Source: Unio delphinus
Taxonomy: Eukaryota > Mollusca > Bivalvia > Unionida > Unionidae
Length of the DNA: 64,000 nt
Assembly (NCBI GenBank): GCA_029339505.1
Contig: JAQISU010000070.1
Coordinates: forward strand, 124,001 to 188,000
Reading direction: 5' to 3'
In this document: positions 32,154 to 44,047 of the stretch, piece by piece
Layout of the letters: every line of letters starts with the position of its first letter
How positions within the stretch are numbered: position 1 is the first letter of the stretch
Notes under the pieces: generated by a model
Databases searched by the model: none
The model's input: only the letters and a program-made list of their open reading frames with translations
Told to the model about the DNA's origin: nothing
Translations under genes and position numbers: made by a program

Positions 32154-33469
32154 AATCAGTATTTGTACCAGTACAATTTGGTCTTGGACCAACTTTTTCC
32201 ATCCTTGCCGGTATGAGGTACCGGTTCTAGTGGAAATGCGGTGTTGCAAGCAGATTCCATTATAATTTGTCAAAAGCACTAGTGGGCTCATTGACAGACA
32301 CAAAATAATCTTTATTAAATATTGGCCAAAAGTTTATGTACATATCAGAGTGGAGTGGATGGATTTGTCACCAAAAATAGGTATATCGATGGATAGATAC
32401 AGTAAACGTAAATTTTATTGAATGTAGTTTTGTTGCTTATGACATGGTCTTGATTACTAGATTGACCTTCTGGTTGCAATATTCAATATATATTCACTTG
32501 TGCTGGGGTCTGATTTGCATTGTAATAATTGTGTTGCTGAGAACCTTAATTGATTGGATTTTCTTGGCAGATGAGTCATGTTAGTTAGAAATAATGGTCA
32601 CTTCTAATTATAACCCCAAATATCATTTACATGAAGCCATACCCATTATTGACCCTGCAACTCAGTTATACCAACCACCAGTTTCTGGCATTTTTTATGG
32701 GATCCTGGCAACCAATTCTCAATTACAATTCTAATACAGTGCGGCTTCTGATTATTCAGCAAATAATGTATTTTCCCAGAAGAATGAAAGTTAAAGAAAT
32801 GTGAATTACATCCCAAATAATCCTATAATTACAGGCACAAGTTCTAATGATCACAGTTCTGAAGAAACTTTTGTGGAAATCTAAATTAGATCCAAGGCTG
32901 GAAGTGTTAATGTGTCTGTGTTGGCCTTTGTAGTGGTGATGTGTCATTAGTCTTTTGTTGGATCACAATAATACAATTTAAAAAAATATAACCTTATTTG
33001 AAATTTCATTGCAAATCTCTATTTCCAAGAACTGTTTTTTGAGCACTTTGTATTTCCAGAGAATAGTCACTTGAATTAAAGAATTTGAATAAATTCCAGC
33101 ACAAATAAATTACTGGACTCAACAATGATACAACTGATCCTGCTAAGACATTTAACAGCATGAATAATTAATTTCCAGAAATATAGCCCATTACTTGACT
33201 TAAGGTGGCAATTAGCTTTTTATCTTCTTGAACTGTCACCTAATGGAGAGTTTCTTTCTGGAAGACTCCAAATTTTTACAAGACAAGATCTTAGATTTAA
33301 TTTGAAGTCTGTTTCTAAAATTATAATTTAATCCTTTGCTTATAATACTAATTATGAAAACCCACAATTAACAATAAAAATCTAACCCACTTACCTGTGT
33401 CTCCCATATGATGTTCACAATGTCATACTCTTGCTCGCCATAAAAAAACAAACATAAACTGTAAGGCAA
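32154..33469. other. Non-coding host DNA
   Basis: No gene or structured element recognised. Confidence 0.45.
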
Positions 33470-33720
33470 TGTTTGTTTGTTTTAGGGTTTAACGCCATTT
33501 TTCAGTACACGATAGGCAATATATGGCGGCCAGTATTATTGGTGGAGGAGGAACCCAGGAAAACCCCTGGAAAAAACCACCGACCCATGAGAAGTTACTG
33601 GCAAGCTTTCTCACATGACTACATTAGCCGAATCTTAGACTCGAACCCACGCAGACAGAGGTGAGATGCCAGTGATCCGTAACGGAAAGCACGTTAGACC
33701 ACTCAGCCACTCGAGGCCCC
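33470..33720 (-). repeat. SINE family A, best-preserved copy
   Basis: On the minus strand: GGGGCCTCGAGTGGCTGAGT head, box B GGGTTCGAGTC, body, then AATGGCGTTAAACCCTAAAA and a short (CAAA)n tail. This copy shows the tRNA relationship most clearly. Confidence 0.75.
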
Positions 33721-34242
33721 GTAAGGCAACGTCATCTTCAACAAATTATATTCTGACCTTGCTGAAATAGCCTAAAAAAACCCTAAACTACCATAATCAT
33801 TTCCACTGCTAGTCATCATTTGTTATCAAAGCAGGAATACTGCAGTTATTATTTGTCATTTCACGATAAAAGCAACTAACACTGCACATGTTGCTTTGTT
33901 TTAAACACATTTGTACTGCTTTGAGTTGGATTTAATTAACATTTTTGACAAATCTATTCAACGATAATAATGGTGTTTATTAACAAATGGACAGAACATA
34001 CCTTTAAATATTATCATTAATTAGTTTTCCTTGTCTATCAACCTAAGAAAACACCACATACATTTTAAAATGAGTTCCTTTTTTAAATTGCATTTTGATA
34101 CTGAGATCATTGTCACTGCAAAAATACAAAATGCACTTGATTTCTTGACAAAGTGGACTTGTTGTTACAATTTACCAATAAATAATTCAAGAAACTAATA
34201 CATCTTCAAGCCATCTTTATCATTTTGCCAACATTACACAAC

Positions 34243-34305
<63 letters not shown>

Positions 34306-35174
34306 ACAACAAAAATCTTTTTGAGTACTTTTATTTTTATTGTTATTAGATTCTTGAGTTGAGAGCAGAATGAGACAGAAAATATGCATTTACTTTGTAT
34401 ATTTGTACCATTTGGTTGTCAAGTAGCATGTGTTCCATATAAATTTTTCAGGTATGATCCCTTTAATTTCATACATGATCATTACCACTAAACGATAATT
34501 ATTTATGTTACATATAATTTTTCATACACTGAAATTAATAATTATTTTCTCATGTACAAAAAATTACATGAAATACAGTATTTTGTTTGAACTGGATCCA
34601 GAAAAATAATTTTCACTTTCAGACAAATCACGGTAATCAAAAGACAGGGATGACATTGCCATGACAAAATCAGGGAATTCTCTTTGTAAATACAAAATTT
34701 CACTTCAGATATCATCTGTTATATGAATTGATTGAAACTTTGCATATTGAAATGAATGGAAGAAATTAGCAAATCAGACATTCTTATTTTTATTTTATTT
34801 TATTTGCCCTCCAGCGTATTCTAAGATTGCAATTTTCCACATAATGAACATTATGACATTATGAATTCATGATATTAATGTAAACATTTAGATTTTTAAT
34901 ATTAGGAAATACATCATTAAATTGAATGTTACTGAAGATGATTTATTAGTTTTGACTGGCATTTTGTTAGCTCTTGGCAAATCAATATTTAACTGGAAGA
35001 TGTAACTTATTTATAGTAGATAATGTGTAGATGGAGGGCAAATATAAAAGCTTTGTTATGCATAGACAGGGGGCAAAGGTAAAGGCGTAGAAAAGTGTAC
35101 CAGGGGGAGTAAAGGGATAAAATGTAGTAGGCAACAGGTAGACTCAGCATTTCATGGGAATTTCCAAAGTTCTA
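33721..35174. other. Non-coding host DNA
   Basis: No gene recognised; it includes the CT microsatellite and the end of the visible duplication match at 35108. Confidence 0.45.
34246..34300. repeat. (CT)n microsatellite
   Basis: 55 bases of CT, the same length as at 63138-63192. Confidence 0.97.
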
Positions 35175-35260
35175 GACTCAGATTGAGATAAATGTGTTTA
35201 CTACAAAACTAAAATCAACTCAGATTGAGATAAACGTGTTTACTACAAAACTAAAATCAA
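35175..35260. repeat. 43-bp direct repeat, 2 copies
   Basis: Two copies of ACTCAGATTGAGATAAATGT plus TTACTACAAAACTAAAATCA, differing by one base. Confidence 0.85.
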
Positions 35261-35441
35261 TGATTTAGGTTCTGTTAAACTTTTTATTGGACAAGGTCAT
35301 GTCAAAAATACCATTATCCATAACATATAATTGAAAATAAAATAGTTTTAAAAAAACAATTAGTGCAAATTAATTATACATAACAATTTCATAGTACAGA
35401 ACAGCATGCCTTTAGCGTTTTCATACCATTATTGGGACTTG

Positions 35442-35605
35442 CCGTGACTTATTGTTTAGTATAATGGACTCGTGACAGAATGGTTTTAGGTTTGAATCAT
35501 ACCGTTGGATCAGTCCTGGTCTGTTACTGTGCCAAGGTGTGTCTTTGAGCAACTCATTTTTCTCCAATTGCCTTGACATCTAAATGTATTTGTCTCATAA
35601 AACAC
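35442..35605 (+). repeat. tRNA-derived SINE family C, diverged copy
   Basis: A box-B-like GGTTTGAATCAT is followed by CAGTCCTGGTCTGTTACTGT and GAGCAACTC...CCAATTGCC, a layout seen in widespread metazoan tRNA-SINEs. It is old and diverged. Confidence 0.4.
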
Positions 35606-35658
35606 CAAACCAAGCCAGACAAAACAAAAAAGGTGATTTATGCTATCACTGACAGACA

Positions 35659-35810
35659 CTGTAATGCCTAGAAATACAAGTTGCACATTTAACAATACCT
35701 TAGAGTTAAATGAAGCAATGCCTAGCAACATAAGCTGTTATTTTAACAATACCAAGCAGTTAAATGAAGTCATTACCTAGCAACATAAGCTGTTCCTTTA
35801 ACAATACCAT
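35659..35810. repeat. Degenerate ~62-bp repeats, 3 copies
   Basis: CCTAGCAACATAAGCTGTT and TTTAACAATACC recur around AGTTAAATGAAG. Confidence 0.6.
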
Positions 35811-36329
35811 AAGTTTCAGCTGATAGCATTTGTATCATACAGAGTGCAGAATATCTAGTTTGTATTTATCAAGCAATAAATTTTGAATGTTTTAATTAAA
35901 CAAAGAAAACACTAAAAGAAGCTGATGGAGTCTTATGATTGTCACCTTGTATAATTTTTTTATCTAATGAATAATTGTGTAATGTTGTTCAGCAACATAG
36001 TACATGATTCTTTGAATAATTGTTCTGCAGTTTTTCCAGTTGTCATTACATAAGATTTCTGAGATCTTTTTTATGAAACAATTGCCAACTTTTATGAACA
36101 AATACATGGAACAGACAATGAGAGAAACACTGCCAATCCAAGTTCAGTATTTCAACTTACTTCTTTTTTTAACCTCTTTCAAGAGATAACTATTCCTTAG
36201 AGATTTAATAATGTTGCCATGGGGCAGATATTTGTGATTTTCAGTTTTGATTGTTGCGGAAAAAGAAATATGAGTTCTGCTGAGCAAGTTGTGTTGCATT
36301 GTTCTACTTTCAAAGCAGCATTTAGTTAA

Positions 36330-36882
36330 CACATTAACCCCTAGCGACGACTTTACAGGGCATGAGGTTACAGCCTACTTCCAAGGTCTGTAGCGTCAAG
36401 GTCATGCATGATACATTAAAGTGGGTGGTATTATAGAAAGGTAGAGAGATGTAGCTCTACAATGATACCAAATAATTTGGACATGTTTTTTTTTCCACCC
36501 AAAATTTACCCATGGTCGGAATCTGAATTTGTGTCCAGATTTTAGACTTTATAGCCTCAGATCTACGGCAGACTGGTTTGATGCGCACACAGACAGGTGA
36601 ACCTGTGCAAAAAGTAAGATAAGGTGGACATTTTGAATTAAGAGTCTTCTCCATACAAAAATTATGGCTCCATTAGGCAAAAAAAAAGAGAAGTCTGAAT
36701 TTTTGCCTTCTGCTCATGCACCAGCAAATTAACCAATGAAAAATATTTTCTTTAGCACATTACTAGCCATTTGTCTCACGGAATATTGCTTGGAAATCTG
36801 TGTATAAGGATGCATTCAGAAATAGTCCCCAAAATGTGTTTCCTACTCGCATTTCATGCAAAAACCTCCAGGGGTTAATGTG
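36330..36882. mobile_element. piggyBac-type MITE, copy 2
   Basis: A 553-bp element flanked by TTAA (36326-36329 and 36883-36886) with 13-bp inverted ends CACATTAACCCCT / AGGGGTTAATGTG. Its reverse complement resembles 9606-10320 over most of its length. It contains no coding sequence. Confidence 0.7.
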
Positions 36883-36886
36883 TTAA

Positions 36887-37758
36887 CTGATGTCCAATGA
36901 ATATGAAATATTTCCATCACTTGAATAACTCTTTTGTTCTCATCTTGGTTGGATGTGAAAATCACAGGTTATTATTAGACAATATTAAAGAAAGGAAACA
37001 CTAAAAGTAGCTGTCTAATGATTTGTCACCTTGTATAAATTTTGCTTACATCAAAATCAAATTGTACATGTAGCTTATCGGGCAACAAAGAAAAGAACAT
37101 GGTAGTGCAGCTTAACATAAGTAGCCACATGAAAGCAAGAAAGGTACATGAGTGCCTTGCTTCAGGATTTTTCTTTTATCTTCTTTTGAATTATTAACAA
37201 TTATTGTAAGATATTTTTTCATCTGTTGAGATTAGTGATATATAACAGTTCTTCAAAACAGGAAAACTCGAGATTTAGCATTCTGTTTGCCCCTGGGCTT
37301 GGGCGCAAAATTTATCAGACCTTGTTATTGTATTGGATTTGAGAATCATGTACTTCAGATTGATCTGGGCCTAAATGGCGATGTTATAATACCATGAGAA
37401 CTACAAGTATAGCTTTGCTAATAAATAACCCTGTTTACATAAGAAGTTTTCCTCCCAGATCCTGCAGCCATGGGCTTTTACAAATGTGCAGTAGAATAAT
37501 TCCTCTCCAGATTAAATACAGACAAGCAGTCATTTGCCATTGATCTGTCTGGATTGGGTTCCAAGTCAAGAAGTTGTTTGCTTTGATCTTGTGTATGTAT
37601 ATATTCCAGATCAGTCTCCTTGTACCTTATTCTATGTTTATTTGCTTTGTAGTTGTATCATTACACTTTAAATTCAAAGCTTGGGAAAATTCCTATAATT
37701 TCTGTTATAAAATGTTGTTTTGTGTGCATGGCTTTTGTGTTTTTAAAATATAAAAAAA
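36887..37758. other. Non-coding host DNA
   Basis: No gene or structured element recognised. Confidence 0.45.
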
Positions 37759-37860
37759 TGTCCCACGAAATCACATTATCCTGACACCAGTCCTAACACT
37801 AACCTCTGAATGCTTAGTTCCATTTGAAGCAGTGGTTGTACCATAAGTCTTGGTATGAGT
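37759..37860 (-). repeat. SINE family B, fragment
   Basis: Matches the body of the family B copy at 39205-39531 (GTCCCAC...ATCACATTATCCTGACACCAG, then CCTAACACTAACCTC); the head is lost. Confidence 0.6.
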
Positions 37861-39193
37861 TGGTGAGGATTTTGAATATTGTTGATATAATATTCAGGTG
37901 TTAAAATCTGCCTTCTACATGGAAATATATTCATGCAAAAGGTTGTACAGCTATTGTTTTGACATAATTGGTTTATCTTTTTCTTTAATCTTTGCTCAGG
38001 CTGATTAAATATATATGACATTTACTTGTAGCATTGTAGTTTTAAAAAATCCTGGATTAACCAGTTGCTCAAGTTGTTGAGATGAGAAGACAGCGGGCTG
38101 ATATTAGATGAAAAAAAGGTGTTTTTTTTTTGGGGGGGGGGGGGGGTGTACTATTGATAATATAGATAGCAAAAGTTTGCCTGCCTTTGCCAATTTTTAC
38201 ATTTTAAATCAGCAGCCACTAATCACGGTCATGATGGGTGATGTAAAATGTACATATATCTATCCTTAAAGAGATAGCTTCAGTTCATAGGCAAATAGAT
38301 GAAGATATGAACTATACTTGTGACAGGCAGTAAAGGAGATATTTCAGCTGCAACAATTAGACTTCTGATAAGAACTGCATTGCTTTTGATGTTGGCCAAC
38401 ACTGACAGCATGACTGGAGCATGGTGGGTATAAGTGAAACAAGAAACTGCAAATTGATTCACATGATGCATCTATGCATACACTGATCAATAACTGTCAA
38501 TATTCTCCAGTGACCACTTAAGGCATTGAGAAACCATTATTTGCTTGTTGAGAGTAACTGACTGCTTTATACAGGTGACCTTTTAGACAAGTTATGACTG
38601 TTCTCTGAAAACAATAAAATGCATTTGTTTTAAGTTTTGCAATTACCATCCACTCTTTAAAGAGGACAATTTAGTAATTAGCAAATTGAGGACTAGCCAA
38701 GAAGTAACATTAGCTTATTGAATTGCATCTCAACACAGCATTAGCTTTATGGTGTCAAGTAAATGAGATGTTTTAAGATTGTAAAAATAAAAAATTGCAC
38801 AGAAGTTTAGGAAGAAAATGCATTGAAATAAATGTAAACATAAAGAACAAAATAAAATATGAAAGTAAGGATGTACAATGTTACTTACCTAGTAGTGTAT
38901 AATTTTATTGACAAATTATCCATATTTTGACAAACCTTTTGATCAGAATTAAAAGAATGTGAATTGATTATAGTTTGGATTTATACAATAAGTGAAATGT
39001 CCTTCCATCAGTGAATTATCTTGCTTTCCATTTAGGCAGTCTTGGCACCCATAGCATGATTATGTAATGACTGACATATTTTGGCTTAATATTGACCAGT
39101 AGCCAATAGCAATGTCAATTTAAATGCATTTTACACCTGTTGCCAGACAGGCAGAGCACTTCAATTGACCACTGAACAACTTGGACTATTGTT
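37861..39193. other. Non-coding host DNA
   Basis: Includes a T9G16-type homopolymer run near 38122-38147. No gene recognised. Confidence 0.45.
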
Positions 39194-39204
39194 CACACTG
39201 TTTC

Positions 39205-39531
39205 GTTTGTTTGTTTGTTTGATTAGGATTTTTAACGTAGCTTTAACAATTTTTCAGTCATATCGCTACGATGTCTGCTGTGAGGCAGTTTATGGTGATG
39301 TCTAGCACTGAGGCATCATGCCGCAGACATGTAGCATGATGTCCCACCCAGTCACATTATCCTGACACCAGGCCGACCAGTCCTAACACTAACCTCTTAA
39401 TGCTGAGCGTCAAGCGAGGCACTGTTAGTACCATTTTTGTAAGTCTTTGGTATGACTCGGCCAGGGATTCAACCCACGACTTCCTGCTTCCACGGCGAAC
39501 GCTCTAACCACTAGGCCACCGGAGCGGTTTA
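39205..39531 (-). repeat. SINE family B, full-length copy with target duplication
   Basis: On the minus strand it begins with CCGCTCCGGTGGCCTAGTGG (box A) and GGGTTGAATCC (box B), and ends GTTAAAAATCCTAATCA with a (CAAA)n tail. It is flanked by an 11-bp direct repeat CACACTGTTTC (39194-39204 and 39532-39542), so it inserted by retrotransposition. Confidence 0.8.
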
Positions 39532-39542
39532 CACACTGTTTC

Positions 39543-40047
39543 AACCAAAGTGTTTAGAGTGACTTGTGTTTTCATTTAACATATGTGGCTTTTTGGCCAA
39601 TGGAAAAACAACACCCCAGATGTAACAATTAATTATATTGTGATATTTTTAAACCATTTGAATCACATTATTGCAACTTGGCTGTATCCAAAACAAGACA
39701 GTAGTTAATAGGAAAATATTTTTTAAAATATAATTTTGAGTATGTTTTGTGGATGACCAAACTGCCAACCAGTGTAAAAAATTTGAACAATGTTTATTAG
39801 AGAATGTTAGTTGTGATTATCTCAATGTATGGTTTACATGTACAAGATACTAGTCATATGATTGGAATGCAAGTTTTTATAATAATACATGTAATAACAA
39901 AAACAGGAGAGATGATTTATTTCTTAGCTGTGGCCATGGCACATGTTACCAGCCTGTCTGACCTTATATATTTCTTGATTGCTTCTGTAAATTCAATAAA
40001 AATGGATGGAATTATATTTCCTGAAATGAATGTGCACTAATGGAAAT
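39543..40047. other. Non-coding host DNA
   Basis: No gene recognised. Confidence 0.45.
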
Positions 40048-40865
40048 GAGTGTTTTAATGGGACCAATGATATGCACTGTACCGAATGTATAACAAGAGT
40101 GTTTTAATGGAACCAATGATATGTACTTTACCGAATGTATAACATCAAGAGTGTTTTAATGGGACCAATGATATGCACTGTACCAAATGTATAACAAGAG
40201 TGTTTTAATGGAACCAATGATATGCACTGTACCGAATGTATAACATCAAGAGTGTTTTAATGGGACCAATGATATGCACTGTACCGAATGTACAACAAGA
40301 GTGTTTTAATGGAACCAATGATGTGTACTTTACCGAATGTATAACATCAAGAGTGTTTTAATGGGACCAATGATATGCACTGTACCGAATGTATAACATC
40401 AAGAGTGTTTAATGGAACCAATGATATGCACTGTACTGAATGTATAACATCAAGAGTGTCTTAATGGGACCAATGATACGCACTGTACCGAATGTATAAC
40501 AAGAGTGTTTTAATGGGATCCATGATACGCACTGTACCGAATGTATAATATCAAGAGTGTTTTAATTTCACCAATGATACGCACTGTACCGAATGTAAAA
40601 CATCAAGAGTGTTTTAATGGGACCAGTGATATGCATGGTACCGAATGTATAACATCAAGAGTGTTTTATTGAGATCCATGATACGCACTGTTCCGAATGT
40701 ATAATAATATCAAGAGTGTTTTAATGGGATCCATGATTATGTTCTGTACTGAATGTATAACATCAAGAGTGTCTTAATGGGACCAATGATACGCACTGTA
40801 CCGAATGTATAACATTAAGAGTGTTTTAATGGGATCCATGACACACTATATCAAACATATAACAT
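40048..40865. repeat. Minisatellite of 47-52 bp, about 16 copies
   Basis: Units contain GAGTGTTTTAATGGGACCAA and ATGCACTGTACCGAATGTATAACATCAA; some lack the ATC of AACATCAA. Divergence rises toward the right end. Confidence 0.9.
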
Positions 40866-42352
40866 GATGGACCTTATAGTAAAGTTGTACTGTACACAGG
40901 TAAATATTGTCAGTTGTAAAAGAATAAAAGGATGAATGAAAAAAGTCCAAACATAGTCCCATATTTTTGGACAGTACTGCTTTGTTGTAGTCATGTGATT
41001 ATAATTCATTGTTGACACAGAGGTTGTTATTATAAATATTGAATATACTTTTCCACATTGGAAGCTTGAATATTTTGATGTAATTTAGTTTTAAAAAATA
41101 GTAACAAATACAATACGAATAAAAATACAAATGAATTAAAATGCTTAAGAAATTGTCATGAATAAAAACAGGCTTGTTCAATATTATTTTATTTATATTG
41201 TGTTTGCTTCTATAATGTGTACCTACCTGCTTGATAAAATGGGTCACAGCCAATTGACTGCCTACATGTTACCTGCATACTCTGGTTTCTTATGTAATTT
41301 ATACCATACATGTACATGAGACAAATGAAGCAGTGAAGATATATACATGTATAATTACTCCTATTTTCTTGACTTTTGAGATGATACATTGTATAGGCTT
41401 TTCTTCTATGTCTTTTATGAAGCATGCAATTTGATGGAAGATCTATTTTTGTGTAGTAAGTACCACATGTAATAATTGGCAGCAAGGGACAGTTGATTCC
41501 ATTTTCTAGCAGATGTTGGCTGATGCCATCTGGTAGCAGATAGTTTTGCATATGCCTTTTTCTAAGAAAAATACTCCAGAATAAGTTTTTCATTTTTATT
41601 ATTTTTACTATTACTATTTTTACTACTACTATTTTTACTTTTACTTCATTTTTGTCATTACCAAGAAGTATACGAACATGACTACAATAGGTTTTGCATG
41701 AAAGATTTGCTTTCAGAATTCTATTTACTGCTTGTTTGCAGATCAGCATGCGAATCTGGCACTAAAAGGATATTTCTGTCTGGGAAAAGTCTCTTGAACA
41801 GAAGATTGACTGTCTTACATCAATTATGCCAGACAGTAGCTAATCACTTTTGGTGTCCTTCATGAAGAAGTTTGCAGGATGTCATGACAACAAACTGATG
41901 TTTCAAGAGCTCATTGTTTGACTACATGTACATCAGTTATTCAATATACATATTTGTCTTGTATAAGTAAACCTGCTAAATGTATATTTACTTTAGGAGA
42001 TTTCTTGACTGTGATAGTAGAACAGCCAGTTTTATTATTAAAGTGACAATGCTTCCAGACAGATACATAGAAGGTTATGTCAACAAGGACAAAGAAAATT
42101 TTCACTATATAAAATTAAACTAATTCGGTGACTAAACTTCATGTGCATGCTTTGTTTTGACTCATATATAGTCTTACAAGTTGAATCCAACTGCAAACTT
42201 GATAGATCTAAACCTGCCATCACATTCAGATCAGAATCTGTACAATATGTTAGAGTAATTAGGAGAACAAACAACATCATCCCAAATATTTGGGTGACAG
42301 AACAGATTAGAGTCTGTGCTGCTTGCAATTGGACTCTTTTTGTAAGCAAGTA
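40866..42352. other. Non-coding host DNA
   Basis: Contains a 179-codon minus-strand frame (41210-41749) with a Lys/Val low-complexity stretch and no recognisable domain. I do not call it a gene. Confidence 0.4.
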
Positions 42353-43781
42353 CCGTATTTTCCGGCCTATAGGTCGATGCGGAGTATAAGTCGAATTAAC
42401 CAATTTTGTAAATTTTCCATCCTTCGTCCATATATAAGTCGATTCGGAGTATAAGACGAGACCAGGACAATAACTTGGCTTTGTTTTATATACTACCGGT
42501 AGTTACCGGCAATATCCATTGCAACAAGAGCTATGATCATTCCTTCCAGTTGAAAGTTTAAACCTATGGTAATTTATTTGAGAAACTTTGTCAAATACAA
42601 TTATGGTACTTTATTCAGAGAACCATGCATTGGTACATACACGTGTCTAATTTATATATACATGTATAATCTATTGCATGAAAAGAGTATCAACACCGTG
42701 TACTCACCAGCGAATCTTGTAACATACATTGAATCCATAATACAAATATTTCCATCGAAAATATCTACACACGGATGTAAAATATTCAATAATTTTGTCA
42801 CAGATCATTATGTGACTGAATTTAATGAAAAGAAAATAACAAAAATTACGTAACGGGCGTACGTAATGAATGATGAAATAGTACATGTCCGTAGATTAAA
42901 TAATGGAAGCTAAAGTGTATTCTTATAATAACTACATGTACATCTCAGGATCTTGCTGTCTCTGAATTCAGTCATTGTAAATTTCAGCACATTTTCCCAC
43001 CCAAGCTGCTAGTCAAAGTTCTTTGAACTTGCCGGCCAACTATTGCGTCATGTTCTTTTGATGTACTCTAATAAATACAGCAGGCAGAACTGGCTATTTT
43101 AACCACTGAATTATGTCACTGTAAATATCAGCACAGCTAAAATGATAAAGTACCGTAGAAACATATGATTTGGGGGATTCAGTAGAATGCATGATCTACA
43201 TTATTTTATAAATAATCGTAGAACGCTCGAGTTAATATGGATTACATCCCTTTGTAGGATCAATTAGATCAATAAAAAAAAGCTATACCGGTAATTGCTA
43301 CGTGTATCCAACATTATACTGGAAAATCAAATATTAATGGACCAGTTATTTCATATCTTTTTTTTTTACGAACAAACAATATGCTTTGAATTAGTACAGT
43401 ACACTATAGATTATAGACTGTAAGTGTGCTATGCGGCCCGGTGAAGTTTTTACCGGTAATTGTTTTCTTTTCTTTTATGTTTGAGAAATAAGAAAAAACA
43501 CGCAGAATACAAAATAAATAATGACAAAACTTACAAATATAAATGCAGCCATATTATTTTATGACAATTTATTGACATAGTAATTTAACATGAATTTGTA
43601 CTTCTATGTGACCTGTTTTCGATTATGCCGATTATAGAGCAATAGCATACCGGATACTGTAATCCATATATAAGTCGATGCAATTTCAATGACAAAATCC
43701 ATATATAAGTCGATTCGGAGTATAAGACGAAGACCGAACTTTCAAGTCAAAAAGTCTCGACTTGTACGCCGGAAAATAAGG
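42353..43781. mobile_element. TA-flanked element with CCGTATTTTCCGGC-type ends
   Basis: The left end CCGTATTTTCCGGCCTATAG and the right end, in reverse complement, CCTTATTTTCCGGCGTACAA are imperfect inverted repeats, each next to TA. A segment TATAAGTCGATTCGGAGTAT occurs near both ends in the same orientation (about 42435 and 43703). No transposase is present. Similar ends occur in non-autonomous elements of many animals; superfamily not assigned. Confidence 0.6.
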
Positions 43782-43960
43782 TATGGTAAGTGTAGAAGTG
43801 TTTTTTTTTCTTTGGTTATCAGGTGTAAGCAAGTTTGGTCAGTGTAGAAGTGGAGTTTTGTCTTTGGTTATCAGGTGCAACAAAGGTTAATACAGTAATG
43901 TAGTATGACCAGTGTGAACACCTGATTTCCCATGAACTGATTGTTCCTGGATACATCAGA

Positions 43961-44047
43961 TTGTTGTTGTTGTTGTTGTAGGGTTTAACACCATTTTTCA
44001 GCACTGGATATGCAATACATGGCAGCCAGTATAAATGATGGAGGAAG
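43961..44047 (-). repeat. SINE family A, 3' part, split by a hAT insertion
   Basis: (GTT)n then GGGTTTAACACC and AATGATGGAGGAAG. The remainder resumes at 46028. Confidence 0.75.

Larger units (their letters stand above)
18097..35108 (+). repeat. Long direct duplication, first copy
   Basis: Matches 46991-64000. The offset is 28,894 bp before the poly-C tract at 18257 and 28,892 bp after it, since the tract has 13 C here and 11 C in the second copy. Spot checks at many points, including the (CT)n tract, an A10 run and a T12 run, and all open frames, show no other difference. The match runs off the window end. Confidence 0.97.

Noticed and set aside
33620..33720. Possible minus-strand tRNA-Ser/Leu gene
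   Set aside because: It is the head of a SINE repeated several times in the window.
41210..41749. 179-codon minus-strand frame as a gene
   Set aside because: Low-complexity KVKIVVVKIVIVKI stretch from an ATT/ACT-rich tract and no recognisable domain.
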